A stretch of DNA of 64,000 nt. It comes from Taishania sp036758285 (GTDB lineage: Bacteria; Bacteroidota; Bacteroidia; Flavobacteriales_D; Crocinitomicaceae). The notes below the pieces were generated by a model. It made no database searches. It saw only the letters and a list, made by a program, of their open reading frames with translations, and was not told where the DNA came from. Below, in pieces: positions 25,328 through 33,826 of this stretch. Both the position numbers and the translations under genes were made by a program. Each line of letters opens with the position of its first letter. Position 1 is the stretch's first letter. The stretch lies in NCBI GenBank assembly GCA_036758285.1, contig DAIOWV010000013.1, positions 1 through 64,000 of the forward strand, read 5' to 3'.

Positions 25328-27955
25328 TTATTTTTTAATCAGCCTAATTGTGTTCGAAGAATCAATAGAATTAAGCTTTACTAAATATACACCTGATGTA
25401 AAGTCTATTACATTTAATTGTGTAGCTTTACTATTCGGGTATGTCGTTAGACATAATTTTCCATCAGCAGAATAGATTTCAATTTTTTCTATGTGATTAT
25501 CTGCTTTCAATTCTACAAAATCTGTTGCTGGGTTTGGAAATAAAGTAACATTCATTTCATTTTTCAAATCTTCAATTCCTAATTCCGAAGGCAACACATT
25601 AATATTGTAAGTTGTATTCGTAATAATTGCAGGATTATGATCAAAGTATATGTATGCAGTGTTGAAAATTTCAGTTCCAACAGAATTGTTAGCCTTTTCT
25701 TTAATTTTGTAAGTTAGATAACCTTGGCTCTCAACAAGATTTGTTGAACTGTCTGGTAACCATATTCCATTGTAATTGAAGCGTTTTATACCATTTCCTA
25801 AATCTGTAATTGTTACATTATGTGAAGATCTTAGTAAACTAAATGTAGACCAATCCAAATTTGTACTTAGCGTATCAATAATATAGATGTCTTGAGCTGG
25901 TGCTGTACCAGTATTTTGAAAACGAATCGTATAAGTAAATTCATCTTGTGCATCTGCAGAAATACGTTCTTGTTGATTAACAGTTTTGTCATTCGGATCA
26001 TAGCTATTTCCAACAATCATGCATAACTTATGTTCATTGTTGTCTAGATTACAATCTTCAGTATTGCTAGGTCGAATTTCTATATTATAACAATGTAATA
26101 ACCCATCATTAATTCCTCCAGGTACGTTCACTTTTATTCTATCTTGAATAGAACTGTTTGGAGCTAATGTAATCGTTAGTGTTAATTGAGAACCTGAGAC
26201 AACATATGGGTAATCCAAAGAGGATGGAACAACTGTAACTCCAGGAGGTAAATCAATTGTAATTGTTGCATTTTGAGAACTAGAAGAGTTGTTTCCCCAA
26301 TTAAAATTGATTGTGTTTTGATAATTTTGGAAGTATCCAATCCATGGTGTCACTGAGCTATAAAGGTCAACACATGAGATGAGAGTACTGTCGTAATTAG
26401 AACAGATAAAAATACTATCAATTCCAAAATTACCATAAATGTGTTCATCGCTAATTAAATATGTATATTCATTTAGGAAAAGCCCATTTGCTTCAAAGCA
26501 GTTTTGATCTAAATTTAAAGTATAAGGAGCTAATAACGGATTGTATTGAAAATACGGTCCACTCCCATTTCCTGAAACAATCATATTTTGAGCAAGTACA
26601 TTTCCATTTACATCTTTAATAGTAGCAAAACATCCAAGTTGATCTAGATTGTTATTAAATTCATTGTTACAAGCTGAGTAAATAGCAACATGAAAGTTAA
26701 CGATACTACTTGTAGTGTCTGTACTTGGGCAGATAAAAATACTGTCAACTCCATTGTTTCCATAAATATGTTCAGCGTTAATTGTATATATATACTCGTT
26801 TAGGAAAAGTCCATTTGCTTCAAAGCAGTTTTGATCTAAATTTAAAGTATAAGGAGCTAATAACGGATTGTATTGAAAATACGGTCCACTCCCATTTCCT
26901 GAAACAATCATATTTTGAGCAAGTACATTTCCATTTACATCTTTAATAGTAGCAAAGCATCCAAGTTGGTCTAGATTGTTATTAAATTCATTGTTACATA
27001 CTGAGTAGATCGCTACATGAAAGTTAACTAAGTCGTTATTTTCACATAGATAGATGGTGTCAACTCCATGGTTTCCATAAATGTGTTCAGGGTTGATAGT
27101 GTATGTATACTCATTTAAGAAAACATCATTTGACTCATAACAACTTTGATCTAAATTAAATGTATAAGGAGCGAGTAAAGGATTGTATTGAAATTGTGTG
27201 CTATAGCTATTGGTCGAAATAATTGTATGTTGAGCAACAGTATTCCCATTCACATCTTTTATTGTAGCGTTACATTCAACTTCTCCAATTAAGTCATTTA
27301 GTTCATTGCTACAAATAGAATTAATCGCAACTTGAAAATTTATTGTTTCATTGGATGTATCATTGATACAAATATTATCTATTCCAGATTCAAAAAATAT
27401 TATAGTAATGTCATGAATAGAAGTGTCTCCGTCTAATGAATCTATATCTTCAAAAAATAGAATAAACCGACCTTGCCAATTGTCAAGCCATTGGACTGTC
27501 ACCTGAATTCCATTTATTACTAGTGCACCACTAGTTGGATTGTTGGGATATGTTCCTGGAAATCCTGGTATAAGATCACTTATGTAATAGGTTGATCCAC
27601 CATTAATTTTGAATCCCATTTGATTACTTTGATTATAATACCCGTATTGGTTAAATGTAACATTAGATACCCCACTTCCCATTGAAAACAGAGTAGGATT
27701 GCCTACTGGATCATATAAACCACTAAAACCATTGGCGTTTTGAATGGTTACTGGTAGACTATAACTTGACGAGTCTCCGATTTCATAAATGGTATTTATT
27801 ACAGCGAAATTATAATCATTGAATAAATGTGTAACAGTATCTCCGGTATTCCATTGTGTTGTATCTGTAAAGTCTTCACAGAGTACATTTTGTCCGTTGC
27901 TTAAAAATGGAAATGTTATAATTCCCATTAATAAAAGTAATATTTGACGTTTCAT
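25328..27955 (-). CDS. T9SS type A secreted protein with three internal repeats
   Basis: 875-residue secreted protein. The signal peptide is at 1-21 (ends FLSNGQ). A beta-rich N-terminal domain (~22-200) precedes three ~110-residue repeats (~205-530) with ECNATIKDVNGNTVAQ or GCFATIKDVNGNVLAQ, YNPLLAPYTLNLDQ and EHIYGN. A domain of the conserved-repeat (DUF11-like) kind follows (~660-800): SYDPNDKTVNQQER, EFTYTIRFQNTGTAPAQDIY and AYIYFDHNPAIITN, a combination common in Bacteroidota secreted proteins. The end is a type A sorting domain (LFPNPATDFVEL, IEIYSADGKL, TSGVYLVKL). It lies between two paralogous barrel genes on the same strand. Repeats 2 and 3 are nearly identical in DNA. Function is unknown. 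Confidence 0.87.
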   Translation of the reverse strand: MKRQILLLLMGIITFPFLSNGQNVLCEDFTDTTQWNTGDTVTHLFNDYNFAVINTIYEIGDSSSYSLPVTIQNANGFSGLYDPVGNPTLFSMGSGVSNVTFNQYGYYNQSNQMGFKINGGSTYYISDLIPGFPGTYPNNPTSGALVINGIQVTVQWLDNWQGRFILFFEDIDSLDGDTSIHDITIIFFESGIDNICINDTSNETINFQVAINSICSNELNDLIGEVECNATIKDVNGNTVAQHTIISTNSYSTQFQYNPLLAPYTFNLDQSCYESNDVFLNEYTYTINPEHIYGNHGVDTIYLCENNDLVNFHVAIYSVCNNEFNNNLDQLGCFATIKDVNGNVLAQNMIVSGNGSGPYFQYNPLLAPYTLNLDQNCFEANGLFLNEYIYTINAEHIYGNNGVDSIFICPSTDTTSSIVNFHVAIYSACNNEFNNNLDQLGCFATIKDVNGNVLAQNMIVSGNGSGPYFQYNPLLAPYTLNLDQNCFEANGLFLNEYTYLISDEHIYGNFGIDSIFICSNYDSTLISCVDLYSSVTPWIGYFQNYQNTINFNWGNNSSSSQNATITIDLPPGVTVVPSSLDYPYVVSGSQLTLTITLAPNSSIQDRIKVNVPGGINDGLLHCYNIEIRPSNTEDCNLDNNEHKLCMIVGNSYDPNDKTVNQQERISADAQDEFTYTIRFQNTGTAPAQDIYIIDTLSTNLDWSTFSLLRSSHNVTITDLGNGIKRFNYNGIWLPDSSTNLVESQGYLTYKIKEKANNSVGTEIFNTAYIYFDHNPAIITNTTYNINVLPSELGIEDLKNEMNVTLFPNPATDFVELKADNHIEKIEIYSADGKLCLTTYPNSKATQLNVIDFTSGVYLVKLNSIDSSNTIRLIKK
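26469..26998 (-). repeat. Near-identical ~203-base direct repeats, period 327
   Basis: The blocks starting at 26469 and 26796 agree at all but a handful of positions over about 203 bases and lie exactly 109 codons apart. They encode repeats 2 and 3 of the protein at 25328-27955. The third, upstream repeat (near 27120-27300) is clearly more diverged. Confidence 0.9.
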
Positions 27956-27982
27956 AATAATTAGATTTAATTGTTTTTAATA

Positions 27983-28012
27983 GAAACGTAATTGATATTT
28001 TAAGAGGGGGGG
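27983..28012 (-). promoter_or_regulatory. Promoter with poly-C tract upstream of the T9SS type A gene
   Basis: On the minus strand a run of seven C (28012-28006) is followed after 15 bases by TACGTTTC (27990-27983), one mismatch from TAnnTTTG, and then by the ATG at 27955. The tract lies where the upstream promoter element would be. The same arrangement precedes the neighbouring gene at 28730. Confidence 0.5.
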
Positions 28013-28016
28013 AGGT

Positions 28017-28730
28017 TTAAAAATTTATATAAAGACCAATATTTAATCCAAAACTTAATAAATTTTCTTTAAGATTTCGAGTGTTCGTGTTTTTCAAAAG
28101 GCTGTATCGAACATATTGTTCCACTCTTAGTGATAGTTCATTGTTGAATTGATAATTTAATCCGTAATTGATGATTGGAGAAAAATTAAATCTTTTCACA
28201 TCAAATTCAATTTCATTTGAATTAGAAGTTAGCTTTTTTTGATTGTTTCTATAAAACTCTTTCATTTCACCCTTTAAATAGAACCATGTTTCAATACCAA
28301 ATCCAGCGATAAATTTCATTTGTTCCCTACCAAGAGTGAAGTTTAATCTTAAAGGAACAGTAACATATTTATAATGATATTCCCAATGTTCAGGATAGTA
28401 GAAATGGGGGTAAGATTTATTTGTTTCATTGTTTGATGTGTAGTACTTTTTTCTAGAATAACCTATTCCTGTTTCCAAACTTATCTTTGCCGTTAATTGA
28501 CTAGATACACTTATACCTAAAGAATAAACACCTCCTTTTGTTTTATACTTTCTATTGTTTTCTAGACCACCATTCATCGTGTGATTTTCAATGTTAGTGA
28601 TTCTATATAAACTTTCAAAACCACTGTACAGGCCTATAGATGTTAAATGCTTGGAGTATTTTGATTTATAATACTGTCCTTGTGCCTGGATTGTAATTAA
28701 TAATGGTATTGCAAACAATATTCGTTTCAT
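28017..28730 (-). CDS. Outer-membrane beta-barrel protein (paralogue of 24541-25259)
   Basis: 237-residue predicted small outer-membrane barrel with signal peptide MKRILFAIPLLITIQAQGQ. Strand-like segments run to the end: SLGISVSSQLTAKISLETGI, YHYKYVTVPLRLNFTLGRE, FIAGFGIETWFYLKGE, FSPIINYGLNYQFNNELSLR, FGLNIGLYINF with terminal phenylalanine, as usual for barrels. It is intact and shares layout and several motifs with the broken gene at 24541-25259, so the pair arose by duplication on either side of the T9SS protein. The ligand or role is unknown. A poly-C tract lies in the predicted promoter. Confidence 0.82.
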   Translation of the reverse strand: MKRILFAIPLLITIQAQGQYYKSKYSKHLTSIGLYSGFESLYRITNIENHTMNGGLENNRKYKTKGGVYSLGISVSSQLTAKISLETGIGYSRKKYYTSNNETNKSYPHFYYPEHWEYHYKYVTVPLRLNFTLGREQMKFIAGFGIETWFYLKGEMKEFYRNNQKKLTSNSNEIEFDVKRFNFSPIINYGLNYQFNNELSLRVEQYVRYSLLKNTNTRNLKENLLSFGLNIGLYINF

Positions 28731-28757
28731 AATAATTGGTTTTATATATTATTACGA

Positions 28758-28787
28758 GAAACGAAAAAATATCCTTGTTTAGGGGGG
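28758..28787 (-). promoter_or_regulatory. Promoter with poly-C tract upstream of the barrel gene
   Basis: On the minus strand six C (28787-28782) are followed after 16 bases by TTCGTTTC (28765-28758) and the ATG at 28730. Spacing and the sequence AATTATTATGAAACG around the start are shared with the promoter at 27983-28012. Confidence 0.45.
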
Positions 28788-28790
28788 AAT

Positions 28791-28826
28791 AAAAAAAGGA
28801 GTTAAAATAATTTAACTCCTTTTTTT
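28791..28826 (-). terminator. Rho-independent terminator after the 28844 membrane protein gene
   Basis: A perfect 16-pair stem (28791-28806 with 28811-28826), core GGAGTTAAA/TTTAACTCC, four-base loop, with A and T tracts. Confidence 0.9.
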
Positions 28827-28843
28827 ATTCGATTAAGTAGATT

Positions 28844-29293
28844 TTAGTTAGCTAATTTCTTTTTGTTTGCGTTTTGAGCAAGAAAAGCAAATAAAACAAA
28901 CAATAGAACTGGTACAGCGTAAAGTAAAACTCCAGTAGTAGGATTTGCAAATAATTTATATGTTCCGTAGATAAAGAATAATAAAATAGCTATTGTTGCT
29001 AAAATAACAATTGAAACATTCTTTTTGATATAAACCATCACTAAAGAAATTAAAACCAATGCGATTAAAACAATTCCTACATAAACTAAAGTTGATAAAA
29101 ATCCTTCAGATGGTAAATTTTTGACTTCAGATGGCAAATCTGTGAATCCCAATTCACCCATTTCACTTGACATTTTTTGAATTTCAACTAATTCTTTTTT
29201 CTGTTCAGGAAGAAAGTCAAAAGAAATAAAACTTAAAATACCACCTGCAATTAAAGCTGTCAAAGTGCTTAAAATCAAAAATAAAACTCTCAT
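28844..29293 (-). CDS. Small four-helix membrane protein of unknown function
   Basis: 149 residues with four predicted membrane helices: ~1-25 (LFLILSTLTALIAGGILSFI), ~68-88 (TLVYVGIVLIALVLISLVMV), ~92-112 (VSIVILATIAILLFFIYGTY) and ~122-140 (VLLYAVPVLLFVLFAFLA). The loop at 28-62 is charged (EQKKELVEIQKMSSEMGE). The C-terminus is basic (NANKKKLAN). No family recognised. It has its own terminator and stands alone; the 344 bases upstream carry no gene. Confidence 0.75.
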   Translation of the reverse strand: MRVLFLILSTLTALIAGGILSFISFDFLPEQKKELVEIQKMSSEMGELGFTDLPSEVKNLPSEGFLSTLVYVGIVLIALVLISLVMVYIKKNVSIVILATIAILLFFIYGTYKLFANPTTGVLLYAVPVLLFVLFAFLAQNANKKKLAN

Positions 29294-29637
29294 AATTATT
29301 AATTTAGTTAAATGTTTCTACTCTGTTTATGGCTTTTCGAATAACGCCAATCTGAAATAGCAAAAAATAAATTATGATTCACTATCCAATGCTTATTTAT
29401 AATGTTATCCTCTTTATTTTCTAGAGAATTAACATTTAATTCTTGTTTTTTTTCTAAATATTTTTGGCAAAGTTGAGAATATTAATTTAATATTTTCATG
29501 GGGAAATGTTAGAAATGAACATTTGGTAGTATCTTTCGTACAATTGGTGTGTTTTTTGTGAAAGTTGGTAGAAGGGCAATAACCTTGACTGTCTTATTTA
29601 TTGAAAAAACAAGACAGGTTTAAGAATAAAGTAGTTG
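29294..29637. other. Intergenic region, 344 bases
   Basis: AT-rich, without a credible reading frame on either strand. The only structure seen is a seven-pair hairpin, CTGTCTT (29589-29595) with AAGACAG (29611-29617), just after the end of the monooxygenase-like gene on the minus strand; it lacks a clean T tract. The promoter of the 28844-29293 gene must lie here but no clear TAnnTTTG was found. Confidence 0.6.
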
Positions 29638-29940
29638 CTATTTTTCTAAAAAACCATCAAAATATGTGTCAACACTCCAAGCTTGTGCTTTATCAGAAAA
29701 CCAGGGTTTGATTGTGCTCCAAATTTGAGTAAATTCTTTTGAAACACGGTAATTTTCTAAATCCTGTTCTTTATTCCAATGACTGTAGGTCATAATAATA
29801 TGAGGATTGTGAATATCTTGCAATAATTTCATTCCTTGACAACCTGGGAAATTATTTACAACATGCTTTATAGTTTCAAAGAAGCTTAGAAAATCTTGTG
29901 TTCTTTCTTCTTGAAATGTTAGTTTAACAATGCGGATCAT
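29638..29940 (-). CDS. Antibiotic biosynthesis monooxygenase-like (ABM domain) protein
   Basis: 100-residue single-domain alpha/beta protein matching the ABM dimeric ferredoxin-like fold: first strand IRIVKLTFQ, helix TQDFLSFFETIKHVVNNFPG, FPGCQGMKLLQDIHNPHII, then YSHWNKEQDLENYRVSKEF (the W-x(n)-Y-x-S motif of the family). Members include quinol monooxygenases and heme-degrading enzymes, but many have no known substrate, and this one cannot be assigned. It starts two bases after the SAM hydrolase-family gene, so the two are coupled. Confidence 0.8.
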   Translation of the reverse strand: MIRIVKLTFQEERTQDFLSFFETIKHVVNNFPGCQGMKLLQDIHNPHIIMTYSHWNKEQDLENYRVSKEFTQIWSTIKPWFSDKAQAWSVDTYFDGFLEK

Positions 29941-29942
29941 GG

Positions 29943-30806
29943 TTAAAATAATTCATTTATGGATTCTCTAGAACCACGCGGCATAAATTCAACTCTAACT
30001 ACATCATTTTTTCGAAGTGCGAATAATTTCTGTGCTCCACCAGTACTTTGATTTGCACCTCTATTGATTGCAATTTCTAGTAAACCATTTTCGTTGAAAA
30101 TTGCTAATTTCTCTCCATCAGGTACTTCATTGTACGTTTTGGAGATTTCATCTATTTTGTAACTTTCTCCCTCTCTGAATTTAATAATGAATGGGGCATT
30201 ATTTCCAATTTTATGAAACAAATCAGCTTCAATGTTTGTGATTGCATTACCAAACTTATCAAAATGGATTATTGAACCTTTAATGAGGTGTTCTTCTATT
30301 ACAGGTACTGATGCAAAAGCCTTTTTAAAAGTAGGATGGGGAGCGGCTAATTCTTCAATACTCACGCCATTTGCTAATTTACATGCAATTGGAACGAGCA
30401 TATTCTTAGCAGGAAATTTGAATCCTTTTGGATTTGATAAGACATCTTCTATTCTATAGAACTCTATATGTTGACCAAAACGAGATAATACGCCAAAAAA
30501 ACCATTGTCATTGGAAACGAAATATTGATTGTTCATCTTCATAATAGATGGAAATGAACCTTCCGATTTCCCAAAGTTAAAAATAGGTTCAGAATCGACC
30601 CCTATGATATGTATTGTTCCTTCAGGAAAACTTTTAAATGCTTGACTAACATGAAACGCTGCTTCAGCTACATCAAATGGTTGTACTTCGTGAGTGATAT
30701 CAATTAGATGTACAACATCATTACATTGTTGCAAAATAGAAGCTTTTAAAGTTGCTACGTAGTAGTCTTTTAAGCCCATATCTGTTGTCAATGTGATAAA
30801 TTGCAT
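29943..30806 (-). CDS. SAM hydroxide adenosyltransferase (DUF62) family protein
   Basis: 287 residues, the normal length of this family, which hydrolyses S-adenosylmethionine to adenosine and methionine (related to fluorinases). Recognisable are the N-terminal ITLTTDMGLKDYYVATLKA with the substrate-binding Asp, LIDITHEVQPFDVAEAAF, GTIHIIGVDSEP, SNDNGFFG, and in the C-terminal barrel HFDKFGNAITNIEAD. The downstream ABM-like gene follows after two bases. It is divergent from phoH, sharing a 105-base intergenic region. Confidence 0.9.
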   Translation of the reverse strand: MQFITLTTDMGLKDYYVATLKASILQQCNDVVHLIDITHEVQPFDVAEAAFHVSQAFKSFPEGTIHIIGVDSEPIFNFGKSEGSFPSIMKMNNQYFVSNDNGFFGVLSRFGQHIEFYRIEDVLSNPKGFKFPAKNMLVPIACKLANGVSIEELAAPHPTFKKAFASVPVIEEHLIKGSIIHFDKFGNAITNIEADLFHKIGNNAPFIIKFREGESYKIDEISKTYNEVPDGEKLAIFNENGLLEIAINRGANQSTGGAQKLFALRKNDVVRVEFMPRGSRESINELF

Positions 30807-30911
30807 GAGTTGTTAAAAAAATCCTGATTACAATGAGTAAATAATTTCTAATTTTGTTCAAAAATACGTTTTATCGTAATATTATTGGTAATTATTTCAT
30901 AAAATATCAGT

Positions 30912-31901
30912 TTGCAAGAAAGAACAATAGAAATTACGGATGTCAATCCAGTTGGGATTTTTGGAGTTAACAACACCAAACTTAAGCATATTAAAAGCTT
31001 TTTCCCTAAGTTGAAAATTGTATCAAGAGGGAATCTACTTACCTTAATCGGAGATGAGGAGGTAATGGAGGAATTTGAACGGAAATTTGATTTGATTCTT
31101 CGTCATTTTAAAAAATATAGCTCTTTGACAGAGAATAATATTGACAATTTGATGCTTGAAGATGGTCAAGATATGCTATCAATTGATGATGGTTCAGAAA
31201 CGTTGGTTCATGGAAATGGAGGGGTCAAGATAAAGGCTCGTACCTTGAATCAAAAGAAACTTGTGAAGGCTGTCAATAAGAATGATATGGTTTTTGCTGT
31301 TGGACCTGCAGGGACTGGTAAAACATATACAGCTGTTGCTCTGGCTGTAAGGGCTTTGAAAGCAAAAGAAGTGAAAAGGATCATTTTGACAAGACCAGCA
31401 GTTGAAGCAGGTGAGAATCTAGGTTTTTTGCCCGGAGATTTAAAAGAGAAATTAGATCCGTACATGATGCCACTTTATGATGCATTGAGGGATATGATTC
31501 CTGCAGAAAAATTGGCTGATATGATTGAGTTTGGTATTATTGAAATAGCTCCTTTGGCATTTATGCGAGGAAGAACCTTGGATAAAGCGTTTGTAATTTT
31601 AGATGAAGCTCAAAATGCGACAACGATGCAGATGAAAATGTTTCTTACACGTATGGGGATGACGGCTAAATTCGTAATTACAGGTGATATGTCACAAATA
31701 GATTTGCCTAGAAAACAACGTTCAGGATTATCCTACGCCATGGATATTCTACAAGATGTTGAAGGATTAGAAATTATTCGTTTACAACAGAGTGATGTTA
31801 TCCGACATAGTTTGGTCAAAAAAATAATTGATGCTTTTGATAAAGCAGAAGCAAAGGAAAAAGAACAAGAAAACAATAATTCAGAATCAAATCAAAAATA
31901 A
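30912..31901 (+). CDS. phoH: PhoH family ATPase
   Basis: 329-residue PhoH-like P-loop protein, thought to act in RNA metabolism. Walker A is VGPAGTGKTYTAVALAVRAL (~residues 131-150), Walker B is AFVILDEAQNAT, and SGLSYAMDILQDVEG follows, with FLPGDLKEKLDPYMMPLYDA between. The N-terminal region includes a KH-like stretch (FFPKLKIVSRGNLLTLIGDE). The start is TTG 30912: an in-frame stop lies at 30900-30902 and no ATG occurs before the conserved N-terminus. The C-terminal tail is acidic and asparagine-rich. purC starts one base after the stop, so the two genes form an operon. Confidence 0.92.
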   Translation: MQERTIEITDVNPVGIFGVNNTKLKHIKSFFPKLKIVSRGNLLTLIGDEEVMEEFERKFDLILRHFKKYSSLTENNIDNLMLEDGQDMLSIDDGSETLVHGNGGVKIKARTLNQKKLVKAVNKNDMVFAVGPAGTGKTYTAVALAVRALKAKEVKRIILTRPAVEAGENLGFLPGDLKEKLDPYMMPLYDALRDMIPAEKLADMIEFGIIEIAPLAFMRGRTLDKAFVILDEAQNATTMQMKMFLTRMGMTAKFVITGDMSQIDLPRKQRSGLSYAMDILQDVEGLEIIRLQQSDVIRHSLVKKIIDAFDKAEAKEKEQENNNSESNQK

Positions 31902-31902
31902 A

Positions 31903-32850
31903 ATGGAAAAAGCAATTATTAAAACAGATTTTAATTTCCCAGGGCAAAAACATGTTTATAAAGGTAAAGTTCGTGACGTTTATACCTTGGAGAATGATTT
32001 GTTAGTAATGATTGCATCGGATCGAATTTCTGCTTTTGACCATATTTTACCGAAAGGAATACCTCATAAAGGGCAGGTTTTGAATCAAGTAGCTACTTTG
32101 TTTTTGGAAGCAACTAGAGATATTGTTCCAAATTGGTTGATTAGCACCCCAGATCCATCTGTTGCAATAGGTTATGCTTGTGAACCTATTCGAGTGGAAA
32201 TGGTCATTAGAGGGTATTTAGCTGGACATGCTGCAAGAGAATATAAAGCTGGGAAACGTGTTTTGTGTGGAGTAAGTCTTCCTGAGGGCATGAAAGAAAA
32301 TGATAAATTTCCTGAGCCAATTATTACCCCTGCTACAAAAGCAGATGAAGGACATGATGAGGATATTTCTAGAGAAGATATCATTGCAAAAAATATTGTT
32401 TCAGAAGAAATTTATAGCCAATTAGAAAAGTATACGAGAGCATTATTTCAGAGAGGAACAGAAATAGCAGCAAAACAAGGACTAATTTTGGTTGATACAA
32501 AGTATGAATTCGGAATTCGCAATGGAGAGGTGATTTTAATAGATGAAATTCACACTCCTGATTCTTCAAGATACTTTTATGCTGAAGGATATGAAGAACG
32601 TCAAAATAAAGGAGAATTGCAAAAACAATTATCAAAAGAATTTGTTCGTCAATGGTTGATTGAACATGATTTTCAAGGATTAGATGGTCAAATGATGCCT
32701 GTAATGCCAGATGATTTTGTAGAGGTGGTAACAGAAAGATATATCGAACTTTATGAACACATTACAGGAGATAAATTTCAAAAAGCCGATACAACCAATA
32801 TTGAAGAGCGTATTTATTCAAATGTTCTAAAATTTCTAAGTGATAATTAA
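31903..32850 (+). CDS. purC: Phosphoribosylaminoimidazole-succinocarboxamide synthase
   Basis: 315-residue SAICAR synthetase, joining aspartate to CAIR in purine synthesis. Motifs include the nucleotide-binding KHVYKGKVRDVYTLENDLLV near the N-terminus, SDRISAFDHILPKGIPHKG, VEMVIRGYLAGHAAREYKAG, PIITPATKADEGHDEDIS and LVDTKYEFGI with LIDEIHTPDSSRYFY. ATG 31903 gives the family N-terminus; an upstream in-frame ATG at 31828 lies inside phoH. It converges with the DUF4249 gene with only six bases between stops. Confidence 0.95.
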   Translation: MEKAIIKTDFNFPGQKHVYKGKVRDVYTLENDLLVMIASDRISAFDHILPKGIPHKGQVLNQVATLFLEATRDIVPNWLISTPDPSVAIGYACEPIRVEMVIRGYLAGHAAREYKAGKRVLCGVSLPEGMKENDKFPEPIITPATKADEGHDEDISREDIIAKNIVSEEIYSQLEKYTRALFQRGTEIAAKQGLILVDTKYEFGIRNGEVILIDEIHTPDSSRYFYAEGYEERQNKGELQKQLSKEFVRQWLIEHDFQGLDGQMMPVMPDDFVEVVTERYIELYEHITGDKFQKADTTNIEERIYSNVLKFLSDN

Positions 32851-32856
32851 AAGTTA

Positions 32857-33816
32857 TCATTGACAAATGAGTGTGTCGTAAGTAGGTGAATATCCAGCCC
32901 AAACACCTAAACATCCTCCATTCAAATTTGTTTTTACATTCATCGCTGAAGCAAATGGATTACCGCTTGACAATGCTTGTATTGTTTTTGAATATAAAAA
33001 ATCATAGGTGCCTTCATCTATTTTGGAAAACTTCACAACAACTGTATCTCCAATTTGGTATCTACCTCTTTGATTTGTATTTAATTGACTATTACCAACA
33101 GTCCAGGGGTTCTCGAAATAAAATGTAAACGTTTTACCATTAAAAAATTCATCTTCAAAGACAGCATTAAAAGTTGGTTTAAAATAACTGTCAATAATTG
33201 TGCTGTCATTTATTTTATTAATGCGTTTAACCTCCCATTTATAGGCATCATAAGTGGAAGCATTATCACTTAATGTTGCGTATGAAAACCCAAACCCTGG
33301 GTTGTTATTGTTTTCTTCTTGCCACCATAAATTGTCAAGTGAATGAGGTTGTAAAATTTGTGTACTTCCAGTATATTCTTTTCCTTCATGTTCAATTCTC
33401 AATGTGTATGTTTTTCCAGTTTGTCCCCAAATTGAAGGGTTAAGCGATGAGTAAGCACAAATATTGTATTGACTTAATTCTTCAACTGGAATACCTAAGA
33501 AACTTGCAACAAAATCTTCAGTCCCAGCAGGAAGGCTACTAGAACAAAGTAAACTTAGTTGATATTCGTTAGTTCCATCGCTTACATAGACATTTGCATT
33601 TGTAACAAAACTAGATAAGAAAGATTCGAGGTTGGTTGTCGAAAAAATATCTCTGGAACGAGATAGTATTACAATTGGTGGCATTCCTGTTTCAATGGAT
33701 CCATCCACAACAAGTTGCTCTTTGAAACCTGGAATTGCTATGTCAACTTCCTTCGTGCAGCTAGAAAAACTAACGAAAAAAGTAAGAAATATTAACGAAT
33801 AGAATAATTTTTTCAT
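32857..33816 (-). CDS. DUF4249 domain lipoprotein
   Basis: 319 residues. The signal and lipobox read LIFLTFFVSFSSC, with the cysteine at about residue 20, so a lipidated periplasmic or outer-membrane protein is expected. The DUF4249 signature follows: QLVVDGSIETGMPPIVILSR, NANVYVSDGTNEYQL, YTLRIEHEGKEYTGSTQI and the ending GGCLGVWAGYSPTYD. The family is routinely encoded next to TonB-dependent receptors in Bacteroidota, as here (ten bases after the receptor stop), and is presumed to work with them. The substrate is unknown. Confidence 0.88.
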   Translation of the reverse strand: MKKLFYSLIFLTFFVSFSSCTKEVDIAIPGFKEQLVVDGSIETGMPPIVILSRSRDIFSTTNLESFLSSFVTNANVYVSDGTNEYQLSLLCSSSLPAGTEDFVASFLGIPVEELSQYNICAYSSLNPSIWGQTGKTYTLRIEHEGKEYTGSTQILQPHSLDNLWWQEENNNNPGFGFSYATLSDNASTYDAYKWEVKRINKINDSTIIDSYFKPTFNAVFEDEFFNGKTFTFYFENPWTVGNSQLNTNQRGRYQIGDTVVVKFSKIDEGTYDFLYSKTIQALSSGNPFASAMNVKTNLNGGCLGVWAGYSPTYDTLICQ

Positions 33817-33826
33817 ACTTACCAGA

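Noticed and set aside
29589..29617. Seven-pair hairpin after the ABM-like gene
   Set aside because: The stem is short, the loop is 15 bases and no run of T follows on the minus strand; recorded only in the intergenic entry.
32839..32861. Eight-pair hairpin between the convergent purC and DUF4249 stops
   Set aside because: AGTGATAA/TTATCATT is AT-rich, includes both stop codons and has no T tract, so it is too weak to call a terminator.
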